The notes under the pieces were generated by a model. It was given only the letters and a program-made list of their open reading frames with translations. It searched no databases and was not told the origin of the DNA. Of a stretch of 64,000 bases of DNA, positions 26,326-35,357 are shown piece after piece (position 1 is the first letter of the stretch; each line of letters starts with the position of its first letter). A program made the position numbers and the translations under genes. The DNA comes from Streptomyces sp. R44. Lineage in GTDB: Bacteria > Actinomycetota > Actinomycetes > Streptomycetales > Streptomycetaceae. The DNA is taken from NCBI RefSeq assembly GCF_041053105.1, contig NZ_CP163444.1, positions 1,860,001-1,924,000 of the forward strand. Reading direction: 5' to 3'.

Positions 26326-27651
26326 TCAGCAGGCGTCGAGGAAACGGTCCAGGACGCGGACGCCGAACTTGAGGCCGTCCACCGGGACCCGCTCGTCCAC
26401 GCCGTGGAACATGCCGGCGAAGTCGAGCTCGGGCGGCAGCTGGAGCGGGGCGAAGCCGAAGCAGCGGATGCCGAGGTCGTCGAAGGACTTGGCGTCGGTG
26501 CCGCCGGAGAGCATGTACGGCACGGCGCGGGCGATCGGGTCCTCGGCGCGCAGCGCCAGCTGCATGGCGTCCACGAGGGCGCCGTCGAAGCTGGTCTCCA
26601 GGGCCTTGTCGCCGTGCACGTCCTCGCGCTTCACGCGGGGCCCGAGGATCCGGTCGAGGTCGGCCAGGAACTCCTGCTCGTAGCCGGGCAGGAAACGGCC
26701 GTCGACGTGCGCCGTGGCCTGGCCGGGGATCACGTTCACCTTGTAGCCCGCGCCGAGCATGGTGGGGGCGGCCGAGTTGCGGAGGGTGGCGCCGACCATC
26801 TTGGCGATGCCGCCGAGCTTGGCGAGGGTGCCGTCCATGTCCTCGGGGTCGAGCGGGGTGCCCAGGGCGTCCGAGAGCTCGTCCAGGAAGGACCGCACGG
26901 TCTTGGTGACCCTCACCGGCCACTGGTGGCGGCCGAGGCGGCCTACGGCCTCGCAGAGCTCCGTGATGGCGTTGTCGTCATTGGTCATGGAGCCGTGGCC
27001 GGCCGTGCCCTCGACGGTCAGCCGCATCCAGTGCATGCCCTTCTGGGCCGTCTCGACCAGGTAGAGCCGCAGGTTCTCGTTGACGGTGAAGGAGAAGCCG
27101 CCGACCTCGCCGATCGCCTCCGTGACCCCGTCGAAGAGGTCGCGGTGCTTGTCGACCAGGTGCCGGGCGCCGTAGGTGCCGCCGGCCTCCTCGTCGGCGA
27201 GGAAGGCGAGCACGATGTCGCGCGGGGGCTTGCGGCCGCTGCGCACCCGGTCCCGGACGACCGCGAGGGTCATCGCGTCCATGTCCTTCATGTCGACGGC
27301 TCCGCGGCCCCAGACGCAGCCGTCGGCGACCTCGCCGGAGAAGGGGTGGTGGGTCCAGTCCTCGGCGTTGGCCGGGACGACGTCGGTGTGGCCGTGGATG
27401 AGCAGGGCCGGCCGCGACGGGTCCTCGCCCTCGATCCGGGCGACGGTGGAGGCCCGCCCCTTGTGCGACTCGATGATCTTCGGCTCGAGTCCGACCTCCG
27501 CGAGCTTCTCGGCGACGTACTCGGCCGCCGCCCGCTCCCCCGGACCGGAGTGGTCGCCGTAGTTGCTGGTGTCGATGCGGATGAGGTCACGACAGAGGTC
27601 CACCACCTCGTCCTCGCCGCTGACGCTCCGGGTCGTGTTCGACTCGCTCAC
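26326..27651 (-). CDS. M20-family metallopeptidase
   Basis: A 441-aa di-zinc amidohydrolase/peptidase of the M20/M25/M40 clan. Metal ligands and catalytic residues are visible in HGHTDVVP, the bridging Asp in GRGAVDMKD, the catalytic pair in LADEEAGG, and the late His in MFHGVDERVP. The dimerisation (lid) domain lies between. Likely a cytosolic di- or aminopeptidase, or an N-acyl amino acid deacylase; the sequence does not separate these. GTG 27651 has GGAGGAA 6 nt upstream. It is separated from chpH by 128 bp. Confidence 0.93.
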   Translation of the reverse strand: MSESNTTRSVSGEDEVVDLCRDLIRIDTSNYGDHSGPGERAAAEYVAEKLAEVGLEPKIIESHKGRASTVARIEGEDPSRPALLIHGHTDVVPANAEDWTHHPFSGEVADGCVWGRGAVDMKDMDAMTLAVVRDRVRSGRKPPRDIVLAFLADEEAGGTYGARHLVDKHRDLFDGVTEAIGEVGGFSFTVNENLRLYLVETAQKGMHWMRLTVEGTAGHGSMTNDDNAITELCEAVGRLGRHQWPVRVTKTVRSFLDELSDALGTPLDPEDMDGTLAKLGGIAKMVGATLRNSAAPTMLGAGYKVNVIPGQATAHVDGRFLPGYEQEFLADLDRILGPRVKREDVHGDKALETSFDGALVDAMQLALRAEDPIARAVPYMLSGGTDAKSFDDLGIRCFGFAPLQLPPELDFAGMFHGVDERVPVDGLKFGVRVLDRFLDAC

Positions 27652-27859
27652 GCTGCTTCCTCCCACTACGTGCCCCACATGATTCCTCGTGATCCCCCCA
27701 TCCTCCCGCGTGGCCCCCTCACCGCCCAAGGGCGCCGCGGGGCCCGACACGCCGCTGTCACATGCCGGGGGCCGAGCGGGGGTGGTGATCGACCCCCTCA
27801 GATCTTTGCTATTGTTCTGTTCGTCGGAAGGGCCGAGCGCCCCGAACGGCAGACACCTT

Positions 27860-27947
27860 GTCCGGGTGGCGGAATGGCAGACGCGCTAGCTTGAGGTGCT
27901 AGTGCCCTTTATCGGGCGTGGGGGTTCAAGTCCCCCCTCGGACACCA
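27860..27947 (+). tRNA. tRNA-Leu (anticodon GAG)
   Basis: The 88-nt gene has the acceptor pair GTCCGGG/CTCGGAC with one G-U, the D-arm GGCGGAATGGCAGACGC, the anticodon stem CTAGC/GCTAG with loop TTGAGGT (anticodon GAG), a long variable arm (GCCCTTTATCGGGC) typical of Leu class II tRNAs, T-arm GGGGGTTCAAGTCCCCC and an encoded CCA. It reads CUC and CUU codons. The adjacent operon at 28065 makes it a candidate integration site, but no att duplication was found. Confidence 0.97.
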
Positions 27948-27950
27948 GCG

Positions 27951-27977
27951 AGAGACCCCAGTTCATCTGGGGTCTCT
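27951..27977 (+). terminator. Terminator after tRNA-Leu
   Basis: AGAGACCCCAG and CTGGGGTCTCT form a perfect 11-bp stem with a TTCAT loop, 3 nt after the tRNA CCA. Confidence 0.8.
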
Positions 27978-28064
27978 CTGTGTATGTACTCCCTGTCGGT
28001 CGTCGGTCGATGCCGATAGCCTTTTCCCTCGCTTGCGCACAGCGACGTCGGGGGGACATCGGAC

Positions 28065-30560
28065 ATGCCCATCAGACCGCAGTACCGGAGGGTGTCGGCG
28101 CTGCAGCGCCAGTTCTTCAACCGGGAAAGCATTCTCACCGCGTACGACGAGGAGCTGCGGACGGTGGACGACGCCCCGCGCATCCTCAACGTCGTCGGCG
28201 TCGGGGGAATCGGCAAGTCGCGGCTCCTGCAGGAGTTACGCAACCGTACGCCCGGGGAGTACCGGACCGCGCGCCTCGATCTGCAGCTGCCGGCCATGCG
28301 GCAGCAGGAGGACGCGCTCGCGGTCCTCAGGATGGAGCTCGGAGCCCAAGGCGTTCGGTTCGACCGCTTCGACATCGCCTACGCCGTCCTCTGGCAGCGG
28401 GTCCACCCACAGCTGCAGCTCAACGCGAAGAACACACCCTTCGCCGAGGAGAGCGAGATCCTCTCGAAGATCCTCGACGACGCCATGGGCATTCCCGTCT
28501 TCGGAACGGCTGCCGGGCTGGTCCGACTGACCGGGCGCGCGATCAAGAACCGCCAGCGCCGTCAGCGGATCGAGGCCGACCCCACACTGAACGAGCTCGA
28601 CAGCCTATGCACCGCGGAACTGGGACACGCCGTCGCCTACCTCTTCGCGGAGGACCTGCGGGCGGCGGAGCAGCCGTACGTCGTGTACGTGGACGCGTAC
28701 GAGGCGCTCGTGCCGACGCCGCTCCCCCTCGGCCGGAGCTTCGGGTCGGACGCCTGGCTGCGGGATCTGCTCGGCCAGCTCCAGGGCGGACTCACTGTCC
28801 TCGCCAGCCGGGAACCCTTGCGCTGGGCCGCCTACGACCGTGACTGGGAGACGGTGATCCGGCGGGCGGATGTGGACGGGCTCCCCATGGCGGCCAGGCT
28901 CGACCTGCTCACCCAGGCGGGGATCACCGAGATCCCCCGCCAGCGGTCCATCGCCGAGGCCAGTGCGGGCGTTCCCTTCTATCTCCACCTCGCCGTCGAC
29001 ACCCATCTGCAGAACCCGGCCCGGCCGGAGCTCGCCGGAACCTCCGAGGAGATCGTCCAGCGCTTCCTGCAGCACGTCGCCCCCGACGAGGTGCGGATCC
29101 TCGAGCTGCTCAGCGTGGCGCGGACCTTCGACTTCGGTGTGTTCCAGGCTGTCGGACGGGCCTTCGACCTGCCCGCGAACCTCCTGATCTGGGAGTCGCT
29201 CACGGCGTACTCCTTCGCGTACCGGCTCAGCGAGGGCTGGTACCGGCTGCACCAGCTCATGATCGGGGCGCTGCGGCGTCACCTCTCGCCGGCGGTGAAG
29301 CGTGGCGTCCACGCCACGCTCCGCGCCCATTGGGAAGGCATGGCGGAGCGGATGGAGGGCAGCGAGCGGAACACGTCCGGCATGGTCCGGCTGTCACCGC
29401 TGCGCGAGGCGGCGTTCCACGGGCTGCATGCCGCCGACATCTCACCCGCACAGATCCAGAGGTACGCCGACCGCGCGGTCGCGCTGAGCGGCAGGCAGGC
29501 CGTGGACGGCATGGTCAAGGACCTGCGCGACCATCTGGCCTCGCGGGAGGCAGGTTCGGACGACGGCGTCGCCGCCGGGCTGAGCGACGCGGCGGACTGT
29601 CTCGAGGCAGAGGCGAAGCTGGAGCGCGGCGACGCGGCGGGCGCGATCGCGCTCACCCCGCGTCCGGACCGGCCCGTCCACTCGCTCGTCGCCGCACGGC
29701 TCGCTCTCGCCGGCGCCAACGCCCGGCGGATCGCGGGCGAGAGCGACGAGGCGGCGGCGATCTTCGAGCGCGTCTGGACGGAGCACGAGGGCGAGGCGCG
29801 GCCGGCGGCCGGGTACTGCGTCGCCGACATCCGCATGTGGCAGGGGGACTTCGCTGGGGCCTTCTCGTTGTCGCGCGAGGTGTACGGGATCACCGCTCCC
29901 GAGCACCGGGTGATCCGAGGGGACCTCAAGCGCCTGATGCACCTCGGTCACCGCTTCCTCATGGACTTCGAGAGTTCGGCGCGGCTCATGGAGGAGGCGG
30001 AGGCGGAGTACCGGGCGGCGAACGCGGTGGTCGGGCTTGCCAACATCCGAACCAATCGCGCGGAGCTGTACGCCTTCACCGATCCGGCAGCCGCGGTCGA
30101 GGAGGCGTCGGCCGCACTGGAGGTGCAGCGCGACCTGGGGGCGCAGCACGAACTCGGCAAGGCGTACACGGCGATGGCCATGGCGCAGACCCGGCTCGGG
30201 CAGTACGACCGGGCCGCGACCTCGTTCCTCAACGCCAACGAGGCGCTCGATCGGGCGGGTTACCGCTCGGGGAGGGCCCGGGCCGACATGTTCCGCGCGT
30301 TCCTGACGCTGCGCCAGGGGGACCGGGAGACGACACGTGAGCTGCTCGTCCACGCGGCCCGGGAGTTCCTGGCGTGCCAGGTGTATCCCTCGCTGATCCT
30401 GGCGATCCACCGGGCCGCCGAGCGACTGGACCTGAACGAGCCGGAGCTGGCCGCGGCGGCCGACCGGGCGCGGCCTGCGGTGCGCCCGCTCGGCCCGCTG
30501 GGCGACCTGCAGCGCCGTACGGACGCCGTCCTGTCGATGTTCATGGAGGTGACCGCGTGA
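28065..30560 (+). CDS. STAND-type NTPase with C-terminal TPR-like repeats
   Basis: An 831-aa cytosolic protein. Near the N-terminus is a P-loop, VVGVGGIGKSRLLQEL (Walker A 45-52), then Walker B YVVYVDAYEAL (Asp210) and a sensor-like LASRE (246-250), followed by a winged-helix region (about 330-450) and helical repeats from about 540 to the end (AAAIFERVWTEHEG, AYTAMAMAQTRLGQYDRA). This is the ATPase plus sensor-repeat design of STAND signalling proteins such as MalT and AfsR; there is no N-terminal effector domain and no DNA-binding module that I can name. GGGGGGAC precedes ATG 28065. Its stop overlaps the next gene as GTGA. The function is unknown; see findings. Confidence 0.8.
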   Translation: MPIRPQYRRVSALQRQFFNRESILTAYDEELRTVDDAPRILNVVGVGGIGKSRLLQELRNRTPGEYRTARLDLQLPAMRQQEDALAVLRMELGAQGVRFDRFDIAYAVLWQRVHPQLQLNAKNTPFAEESEILSKILDDAMGIPVFGTAAGLVRLTGRAIKNRQRRQRIEADPTLNELDSLCTAELGHAVAYLFAEDLRAAEQPYVVYVDAYEALVPTPLPLGRSFGSDAWLRDLLGQLQGGLTVLASREPLRWAAYDRDWETVIRRADVDGLPMAARLDLLTQAGITEIPRQRSIAEASAGVPFYLHLAVDTHLQNPARPELAGTSEEIVQRFLQHVAPDEVRILELLSVARTFDFGVFQAVGRAFDLPANLLIWESLTAYSFAYRLSEGWYRLHQLMIGALRRHLSPAVKRGVHATLRAHWEGMAERMEGSERNTSGMVRLSPLREAAFHGLHAADISPAQIQRYADRAVALSGRQAVDGMVKDLRDHLASREAGSDDGVAAGLSDAADCLEAEAKLERGDAAGAIALTPRPDRPVHSLVAARLALAGANARRIAGESDEAAAIFERVWTEHEGEARPAAGYCVADIRMWQGDFAGAFSLSREVYGITAPEHRVIRGDLKRLMHLGHRFLMDFESSARLMEEAEAEYRAANAVVGLANIRTNRAELYAFTDPAAAVEEASAALEVQRDLGAQHELGKAYTAMAMAQTRLGQYDRAATSFLNANEALDRAGYRSGRARADMFRAFLTLRQGDRETTRELLVHAAREFLACQVYPSLILAIHRAAERLDLNEPELAAAADRARPAVRPLGPLGDLQRRTDAVLSMFMEVTA

Positions 30561-31549
30561 ACTGGTTGGAGCTGTACGGGCAGGCCCAGGCATCGGGCGA
30601 GGCCGCGGCGGGCTACTACAACCGCAATGTCGGGGTGCGGACCGCCGAGGGGAAGGTGAACGTCCGCATCCCGCTCGCGGCGGCGGACACGATGGACGTC
30701 CGGATCTGGGACGAGGAGGACGTCCTGGACTGCATCCGGCCCTACGTCAGCCGGGCTCCGCAGCTGCGGCACGTCTCCCTGGATCCCCGGTTCCAGGTGC
30801 ACCACTTCATCGAGGGGCGGGTGCTCGACAGCTTCAGTCCCCGGGGCAGCAGTGTTCCCGAGCATGTGATCGACGACGTCGTCGGGGTGATGGAGCAGCT
30901 GGTCCGCATTCCTCCGGAGAAGGCTCCCCCCTTGCCCGTCGACTGGCCCGAGTCCGGCGACGGTGCCGGCTTCGGCCGGCTGCTCGCCCGGCTGACGCAG
31001 CAGGTCCACGACACCCATCGTGACGAGTACGCGGCGGTCTTCGCGGACTTCGGCGTGCCGGAGGAACCGCTGGCGGTCCTCGAGCCGCTCTGGGACGGAC
31101 TTGTCTCGCGTCCCTTCGCCGTGCTCCATGCGGACCTGCACCGCAAGAACATGATCGTCTCCGACGGCACGACCTGGTTCCTCGACTGGGAGCTCGCGCT
31201 GTGGGGGGACCCGCTCTACGAGATCGGCATCCACTTCCACAAGATGGACTACCCGGCCGGGCAGCGCGCGGAGGTCCTTCGCCGCTGGCGGGACCGGCTT
31301 CCCGTCTCGGCGACGGTGGGGCCCGAGGCGGACCTCGATCTGTATCTCGCCCACGAGCGCGTCAAGTCGGCGATCGTCGACACGGTCCGGTACTCGAAGC
31401 AACTCGTCGGGGCGCCATCCGCGGTCGTGGAGTTCCTCACGCATCGTCTCGCGAAGAAACTCAATGTCGCCCGCCCGGTCTGGGGGGCGGCCCCGGACAT
31501 GACGCCGGAGCGGGTCACTCGGACGCTGGCGCCGTGGGTAGAAGGCTAG
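30557..31549 (+). CDS. APH-fold phosphotransferase 1 of the STAND operon
   Basis: A 330-aa member of the aminoglycoside/choline kinase-like superfamily. The catalytic loop VLHADLHRKNMI (His191, Asp193, Asn198) and the metal site WFLDWELALWGDP (Asp210) are intact. The N-lobe is reduced: the nucleotide-binding strand reads VNVRIP, with Arg where many kinases have Lys. The C-terminal helical region includes AHERVKSAIVDTVRYS. It resembles the next gene product throughout, so the pair arose by duplication. GTG 30557 overlaps the STAND stop and GGAGGTGACC precedes it. No antibiotic-resistance motif; the substrate is unknown. Confidence 0.85.
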   Translation: MNWLELYGQAQASGEAAAGYYNRNVGVRTAEGKVNVRIPLAAADTMDVRIWDEEDVLDCIRPYVSRAPQLRHVSLDPRFQVHHFIEGRVLDSFSPRGSSVPEHVIDDVVGVMEQLVRIPPEKAPPLPVDWPESGDGAGFGRLLARLTQQVHDTHRDEYAAVFADFGVPEEPLAVLEPLWDGLVSRPFAVLHADLHRKNMIVSDGTTWFLDWELALWGDPLYEIGIHFHKMDYPAGQRAEVLRRWRDRLPVSATVGPEADLDLYLAHERVKSAIVDTVRYSKQLVGAPSAVVEFLTHRLAKKLNVARPVWGAAPDMTPERVTRTLAPWVEG

Positions 31550-31551
31550 GC

Positions 31552-32562
31552 ATGGACGCCACAGCGCTGTACGCAGAGGCACGCGACCGCGAGGACTCCC
31601 TCGCCGGCTTCTACCACCGCAACGTACGCATCGAGACGGGCTCGGGACCGGTCCTGGTGCGGATTCCCGGCCCCGGTTCCGAACCGATGGACCTCACCCT
31701 CTGGCCGGAGCCCGCCGTGCTGGAGGCGATCCACCCGTACGTCTCCCAGGCGCCCCGGCTCCTCCACGCCGACCCGGACCACCGGTTCCAGATCCACGAG
31801 TACGTACCGGGCCGCAGGGTCGACGACGTGGCGCAGGACGGGAAGCCGCTGCCCGACGTGGTCCTCGACGGCGTGGAGCGGCTCTTCGGCGAGATGACCC
31901 GCGTGGCCTCCTCCGCGCTGCCCGCTGTGCCCGACGACTGGCCCGCCGACGGCGACACGGCCGGGTTCGCCGGCCGCCTCCTGCGCCTGGTCGGCGAGAT
32001 CCGGGGGCGGGGGGACGCCGCCGTTCTCGCTCTCTACGAGGCGCTCGGCGTACCGGTCGACCCGGGTGCGCGGCTGGCGGAGCGCGCGAGCCGGGAACTC
32101 GTCGAGCGGCCGTTCCGGCTCCTGCACGCGGACGTCCACCGCAAGAACATGATTCTCACCGAGGAGCCGCGGGTGGCCTTCCTCGACTGGGAGCTGGCCC
32201 TGTGGGGCGATCCCGTGTACGACCTGGCGGACCACCTGCACAAGATGGCGTACACGGCGGCGGACCGGCATCGGACGTGCCTCGGCTGGGAGCGGGCCGT
32301 TCCCTTCGAGTGCCGGACGGACTGGCAGTCGGGTCTGGCCTTCTATCTCGCCTACGAGGAGATGAAGTCGGCGGTCGTGGACACGGTCCGGTGGGGCCGT
32401 CGCATCGCCGAGGCACCTGCGCCGGAGGAGCGTCGGCGGCTGGCGCGGGAGCTCCGGGCGAAGCTGGTCGCCGCGCACCCGCACTGGGAGGGCGGCGCAC
32501 CGCCTTCCGTGGCGGAGACCGAGGAAGCCGCTCTGACCTGCCTCGCCCCGGCCCCGGAGTGA
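31552..32562 (+). CDS. APH-fold phosphotransferase 2 of the STAND operon
   Basis: A 336-aa paralogue of the preceding gene product. Shared blocks include YHRNVRIE, the N-lobe VLVRIP, the catalytic LLHADVHRKNMI (His192, Asp194, Asn199) and AFLDWELALWGDPVYD (Asp212), then YEEMKSAVVDTVRW. The active-site residues are kept in both copies, which argues that each is a working kinase, perhaps as a heterodimer or with different substrates. ATG 31552 begins 2 bp after the upstream stop, with GAAGGC just before it. It is the last gene of the three-gene unit. Confidence 0.85.
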   Translation: MDATALYAEARDREDSLAGFYHRNVRIETGSGPVLVRIPGPGSEPMDLTLWPEPAVLEAIHPYVSQAPRLLHADPDHRFQIHEYVPGRRVDDVAQDGKPLPDVVLDGVERLFGEMTRVASSALPAVPDDWPADGDTAGFAGRLLRLVGEIRGRGDAAVLALYEALGVPVDPGARLAERASRELVERPFRLLHADVHRKNMILTEEPRVAFLDWELALWGDPVYDLADHLHKMAYTAADRHRTCLGWERAVPFECRTDWQSGLAFYLAYEEMKSAVVDTVRWGRRIAEAPAPEERRRLARELRAKLVAAHPHWEGGAPPSVAETEEAALTCLAPAPE

Positions 32563-32609
32563 CGACGGGCGCTTCGCCACCCTGCTGAGGGGCTGGTTAC
32601 CGTGGGTCT

Positions 32610-33536
32610 GTGAGAAGGAGAAACAGAGCGCCGGTCGCGCCCCTCCCCCAGCGGTACGGGATCGATCCCGTGCGGGTGCGGTTGCCTGAGGGGGTCGGTG
32701 CGGGGTGGGTGACCGTGCGGGATTTTCTGGTCGAGCGGTACGGGGGTGCCGTCGGGGTCGGGCGGGTCGAGGGGATGGTGCGGGAGGGGCGGTTCGTCGG
32801 GGTCGACGGGCCGGTTCGGGGGGACGAGCCGTATGTCGCCGGGCGGTATCTCTGGTTCCACCGGGACTTTCCCGCCGAGACGCCCGTGCCCTTCGAGGTC
32901 GGGGTCGTCCACCGGGACGAGCGGATCGTGGTGGCCGACAAGCCGCATTTTCTGGCGACCATGCCTCGGGGGCGGCATGTGACGGAGACCGCGCTCGCGC
33001 GGTTGCGGCGTGATCTGGGGCTGCCGTTCCTCCAGCCGGCGCACCGGCTGGACCGGCTGACGGCCGGGCTCGTGCTGTTCGTGGTGCGGCCGGAGGACCG
33101 GGGGGCGTACCAGACGCTGTTCCGGGACCGGCTCGTGCGCAAGGAGTACGAGGCGGTCGCTCCGTACGATCCGGCCGTCGAGCTGCCCGTCACCGTGCGC
33201 AGCCGGATCGAGAAGGAGCGTGGGGTGATGGCCGCCCGGGAGGTGCCGGGTGAGCCGAATGCCGAGAGTCGGGTGGAGCTGGTGCGGCACGCGGGTGGGG
33301 TGGGGTGGTACCGGCTCGTGCCCGTGACCGGGCGGACCCATCAGCTGCGGGTGCACATGAACGGGCTCGGGCTGCCCATTCTCGGCGATCCCGTGTATCC
33401 CGTGGTCCGTGAGGACGGGCCGGAGGACTTCTCGCGTCCGCTGCAACTGCTCGCTCGGACGCTGGAGTTCACCGACCCGTTCACGGGTGGGGCGAGGGCC
33501 TTCGAGAGTCCCTCCGTTCTCAGTGGCCCCTCTTGA
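32610..33536 (+). CDS. RluA-family pseudouridine synthase
   Basis: A 308-aa RNA-modifying enzyme that isomerises uridine to pseudouridine in rRNA or tRNA. The catalytic motif HRLDRLTAG carries the active-site Asp; GRTHQLRVHM and GDPVYP are the later family motifs. The target base cannot be predicted. GTG 32610 has TACCGT 6 nt upstream and no Shine-Dalgarno, so the mRNA is probably leaderless. Codon third positions use more T (GTT, TTT, CAT, GAT) than neighbours, a mild composition shift. It overlaps the convergent MBL gene by 17 bp. Confidence 0.9.
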   Translation: MRRRNRAPVAPLPQRYGIDPVRVRLPEGVGAGWVTVRDFLVERYGGAVGVGRVEGMVREGRFVGVDGPVRGDEPYVAGRYLWFHRDFPAETPVPFEVGVVHRDERIVVADKPHFLATMPRGRHVTETALARLRRDLGLPFLQPAHRLDRLTAGLVLFVVRPEDRGAYQTLFRDRLVRKEYEAVAPYDPAVELPVTVRSRIEKERGVMAAREVPGEPNAESRVELVRHAGGVGWYRLVPVTGRTHQLRVHMNGLGLPILGDPVYPVVREDGPEDFSRPLQLLARTLEFTDPFTGGARAFESPSVLSGPS

Positions 33537-34149
33537 TCCATTCCTCCAGGTGCGGGGCCTCCGCGCCGATCGTCGTCGGGTCGCCGTGGCCCGTGCGGAC
33601 CACCGTCTCGGGCGGCAGGGTGAGGAGCTTCTCGCGGATCGAGTCGACGATCGTCGGGAAGTCCGAGTAGGACCGGCCGGTCGCGCCGGGGCCGCCCTGG
33701 AAGAGGGTGTCGCCGGTGAAGACGGTGCCCAGGTCGGGGGCGTACAGGGAGACCGCGCCGGGGGCGTGGCCCGGGGTGTGGAGGACCTTGAGGTCCGTGC
33801 CCGCGATGGTGAGGACCTGGCCGTCGGCGAGGTCTCCGTCCGGGGTGTGGTCCGGGTGGGTGAGCTTCCACAGCGGCTGGTCGGCCGGGTGGAGCAGGAT
33901 GCGGGCGCCGGTGGCGGCCGCGAGGGCCGGGGCGGCGTCGATGTGGTCGTCGTGGGCGTGGGTGCAGACGATGGCGCGCAGGGCGCGGCCGTCGAGCGCG
34001 GCGAGGATCGCCGCGGCGTCGTGGGCGGCGTCGATGACGAGGGCCTCGGTGTCGTCGCCGACGATCCAGACGTTGTTGTCGACGTCCCAGGTGCCGCCGT
34101 CGAGGCTGAAGGTGCCGGAGGTGACCAGGTGGTCGATGCGGGCGGCCAT
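33520..34149 (-). CDS. MBL-fold hydrolase coupled to mscR
   Basis: A 209-aa glyoxalase II-like metallo-beta-lactamase fold protein. The metal motif is THAHDDHID, with a second His in HTPGHAPG, Asp in FTGDTLF and His in RTGHGDPT. The ATG at 34149 overlaps the mscR stop as ATGA. MscR oxidises S-hydroxymethyl-mycothiol to S-formyl-mycothiol, so a thioesterase is required next; this protein is the natural candidate for S-formyl-mycothiol hydrolase. The same gene pair is found in mycobacteria as I recall. The activity is inferred from context. Confidence 0.85.
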   Translation of the reverse strand: MAARIDHLVTSGTFSLDGGTWDVDNNVWIVGDDTEALVIDAAHDAAAILAALDGRALRAIVCTHAHDDHIDAAPALAAATGARILLHPADQPLWKLTHPDHTPDGDLADGQVLTIAGTDLKVLHTPGHAPGAVSLYAPDLGTVFTGDTLFQGGPGATGRSYSDFPTIVDSIREKLLTLPPETVVRTGHGDPTTIGAEAPHLEEWIKRGH

Positions 34150-35234
34150 CAGAGGACCACCACCGAGCGGAGGACGTCGCCCTCGTGCATGCGCGCGAAG
34201 GCCTTCTCGACGTCGCCGAGGCCGATGGTCTCGGTGACGAAGGCGGCGAGGTCGATGCGGCCCTGCTGGTGCAGGTCGATGAGCATCGGGAAGTCGCGGG
34301 ACGGCAGGCAGTCCCCGTACCAGGAGGACTTGAGCGCGCCGCCGCGGCCGAAGACGTCGAGGAGGGGGAGTTCCAGCTTCATCTCGGGGCTGGGGACGCC
34401 TACCAGGACGACCGTGCCGGCGAGGTCGCGGGCGTAGAAGGCCTGCTCGTACGTCTCCGGGCGGCCGACGGCCTCGATGACGACGTCGGCGCCGAAGCCG
34501 CCGGTGAGCTCGCGGATCGCCTCGACGGGGTCCGTGGACCGGGAGTTGACCGTGTGGGTGGCGCCCATCTCCTGCGCCTTGGCCAGTTTCCGGTCGTCGA
34601 TGTCCACGGCGATGATCTTCGCGGCTCCGGCGAGGCGGGAGCCGACGACCGCCGCGTCGCCGACGCCGCCGCAGCCGATGACGGCGACGGTGTCGCCGCG
34701 GCCGACGTCGCCGGTGTTGATGGCGGCGCCGATGCCGGCCATCACGCCGCAGCCGAGGAGGCCCGCGACCTCGGGGGCGACGGCCGGGTCGACCTTGGTG
34801 CACTGGCCGGCGGCGACGAGGGTCTTCTCGGCGAAGGCGCCGATGCCGAGGGCCGGGGAGAGCTCCGTGCCGTCGAGGAGCGTCATCTTCTGCTTGGCGT
34901 TGTGGGTGGCGAAGCAGTACCAGGGGCGGCCGCGGGTGCAGGCGCGGCAGGTGCCGCAGACGGCACGCCAGTTGAGGATCACGAAGTCGCCGGGGGTGAC
35001 GTCGGTGACGCCCTCGCCGACGGACTCGACGATTCCGGCGGCCTCGTGGCCGAGCAGGAAGGGGAACTCGTCGTTGATCGCGCCCTGCTTGTAGTGGAGA
35101 TCGGTGTGACAGACGCCGCAGGCCTGGATCTTCACGACGGCCTCGCCGGGGCCGGGGTCGGGGATGACGATCGTCTCGACCCGTACCGGTTCGTTCTTGC
35201 CGGGGGCGATGACCCCCTGGACGTGCTGCGGCAT
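34149..35234 (-). CDS. mscR: Zinc-dependent S-(hydroxymethyl)mycothiol dehydrogenase / nitrosomycothiol reductase
   Basis: A 361-aa class III-type alcohol dehydrogenase that uses mycothiol instead of glutathione to oxidise formaldehyde; it can also reduce S-nitrosomycothiol. Catalytic zinc ligands are Cys42 in CGVCHTD and the His of GHEAAG, and structural zinc ligands are Cys93, 96, 99 and 107 in [18 protein letters not shown]-binding [12 protein letters not shown] is intact. The whole sequence reads as MscR rather than a general ADH. AAAGGAAG precedes ATG 35234. It is coupled to the MBL hydrolase, and the mycothiol gene mshC is in the same window. Confidence 0.93.
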   Translation of the reverse strand: MPQHVQGVIAPGKNEPVRVETIVIPDPGPGEAVVKIQACGVCHTDLHYKQGAINDEFPFLLGHEAAGIVESVGEGVTDVTPGDFVILNWRAVCGTCRACTRGRPWYCFATHNAKQKMTLLDGTELSPALGIGAFAEKTLVAAGQCTKVDPAVAPEVAGLLGCGVMAGIGAAINTGDVGRGDTVAVIGCGGVGDAAVVGSRLAGAAKIIAVDIDDRKLAKAQEMGATHTVNSRSTDPVEAIRELTGGFGADVVIEAVGRPETYEQAFYARDLAGTVVLVGVPSPEMKLELPLLDVFGRGGALKSSWYGDCLPSRDFPMLIDLHQQGRIDLAAFVTETIGLGDVEKAFARMHEGDVLRSVVVL

Positions 35235-35304
35235 CGCGAACTTCCTTTTCTCCGAACGGATCTTGTAAGGCTCTTGCGTACCACTATCTCCTGACAAAAG
35301 GCGA

Positions 35305-35333
35305 GACCCCCGCAGGCCGTGCCTGTGGGGGTC
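35305..35333 (-). terminator. Terminator after the permease gene
   Basis: GACCCCCGCAGGC and GCCTGTGGGGGTC form a 13-bp stem with one wobble around CGT, 24 nt after the minus-strand stop at 35358. Confidence 0.75.
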
Positions 35334-35357
35334 CCGCCGTCTCCCGTGGGGGGAGTC

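Noticed and set aside
27930..27947. Phage attachment site at the tRNA-Leu 3-prime end
   Set aside because: I could not find a second copy of the tRNA 3-prime sequence or an integrase gene within the window.
30557..32562. Aminoglycoside resistance genes
   Set aside because: Only the general kinase fold is shared; neighbours and N-lobes do not fit known APH resistance enzymes.
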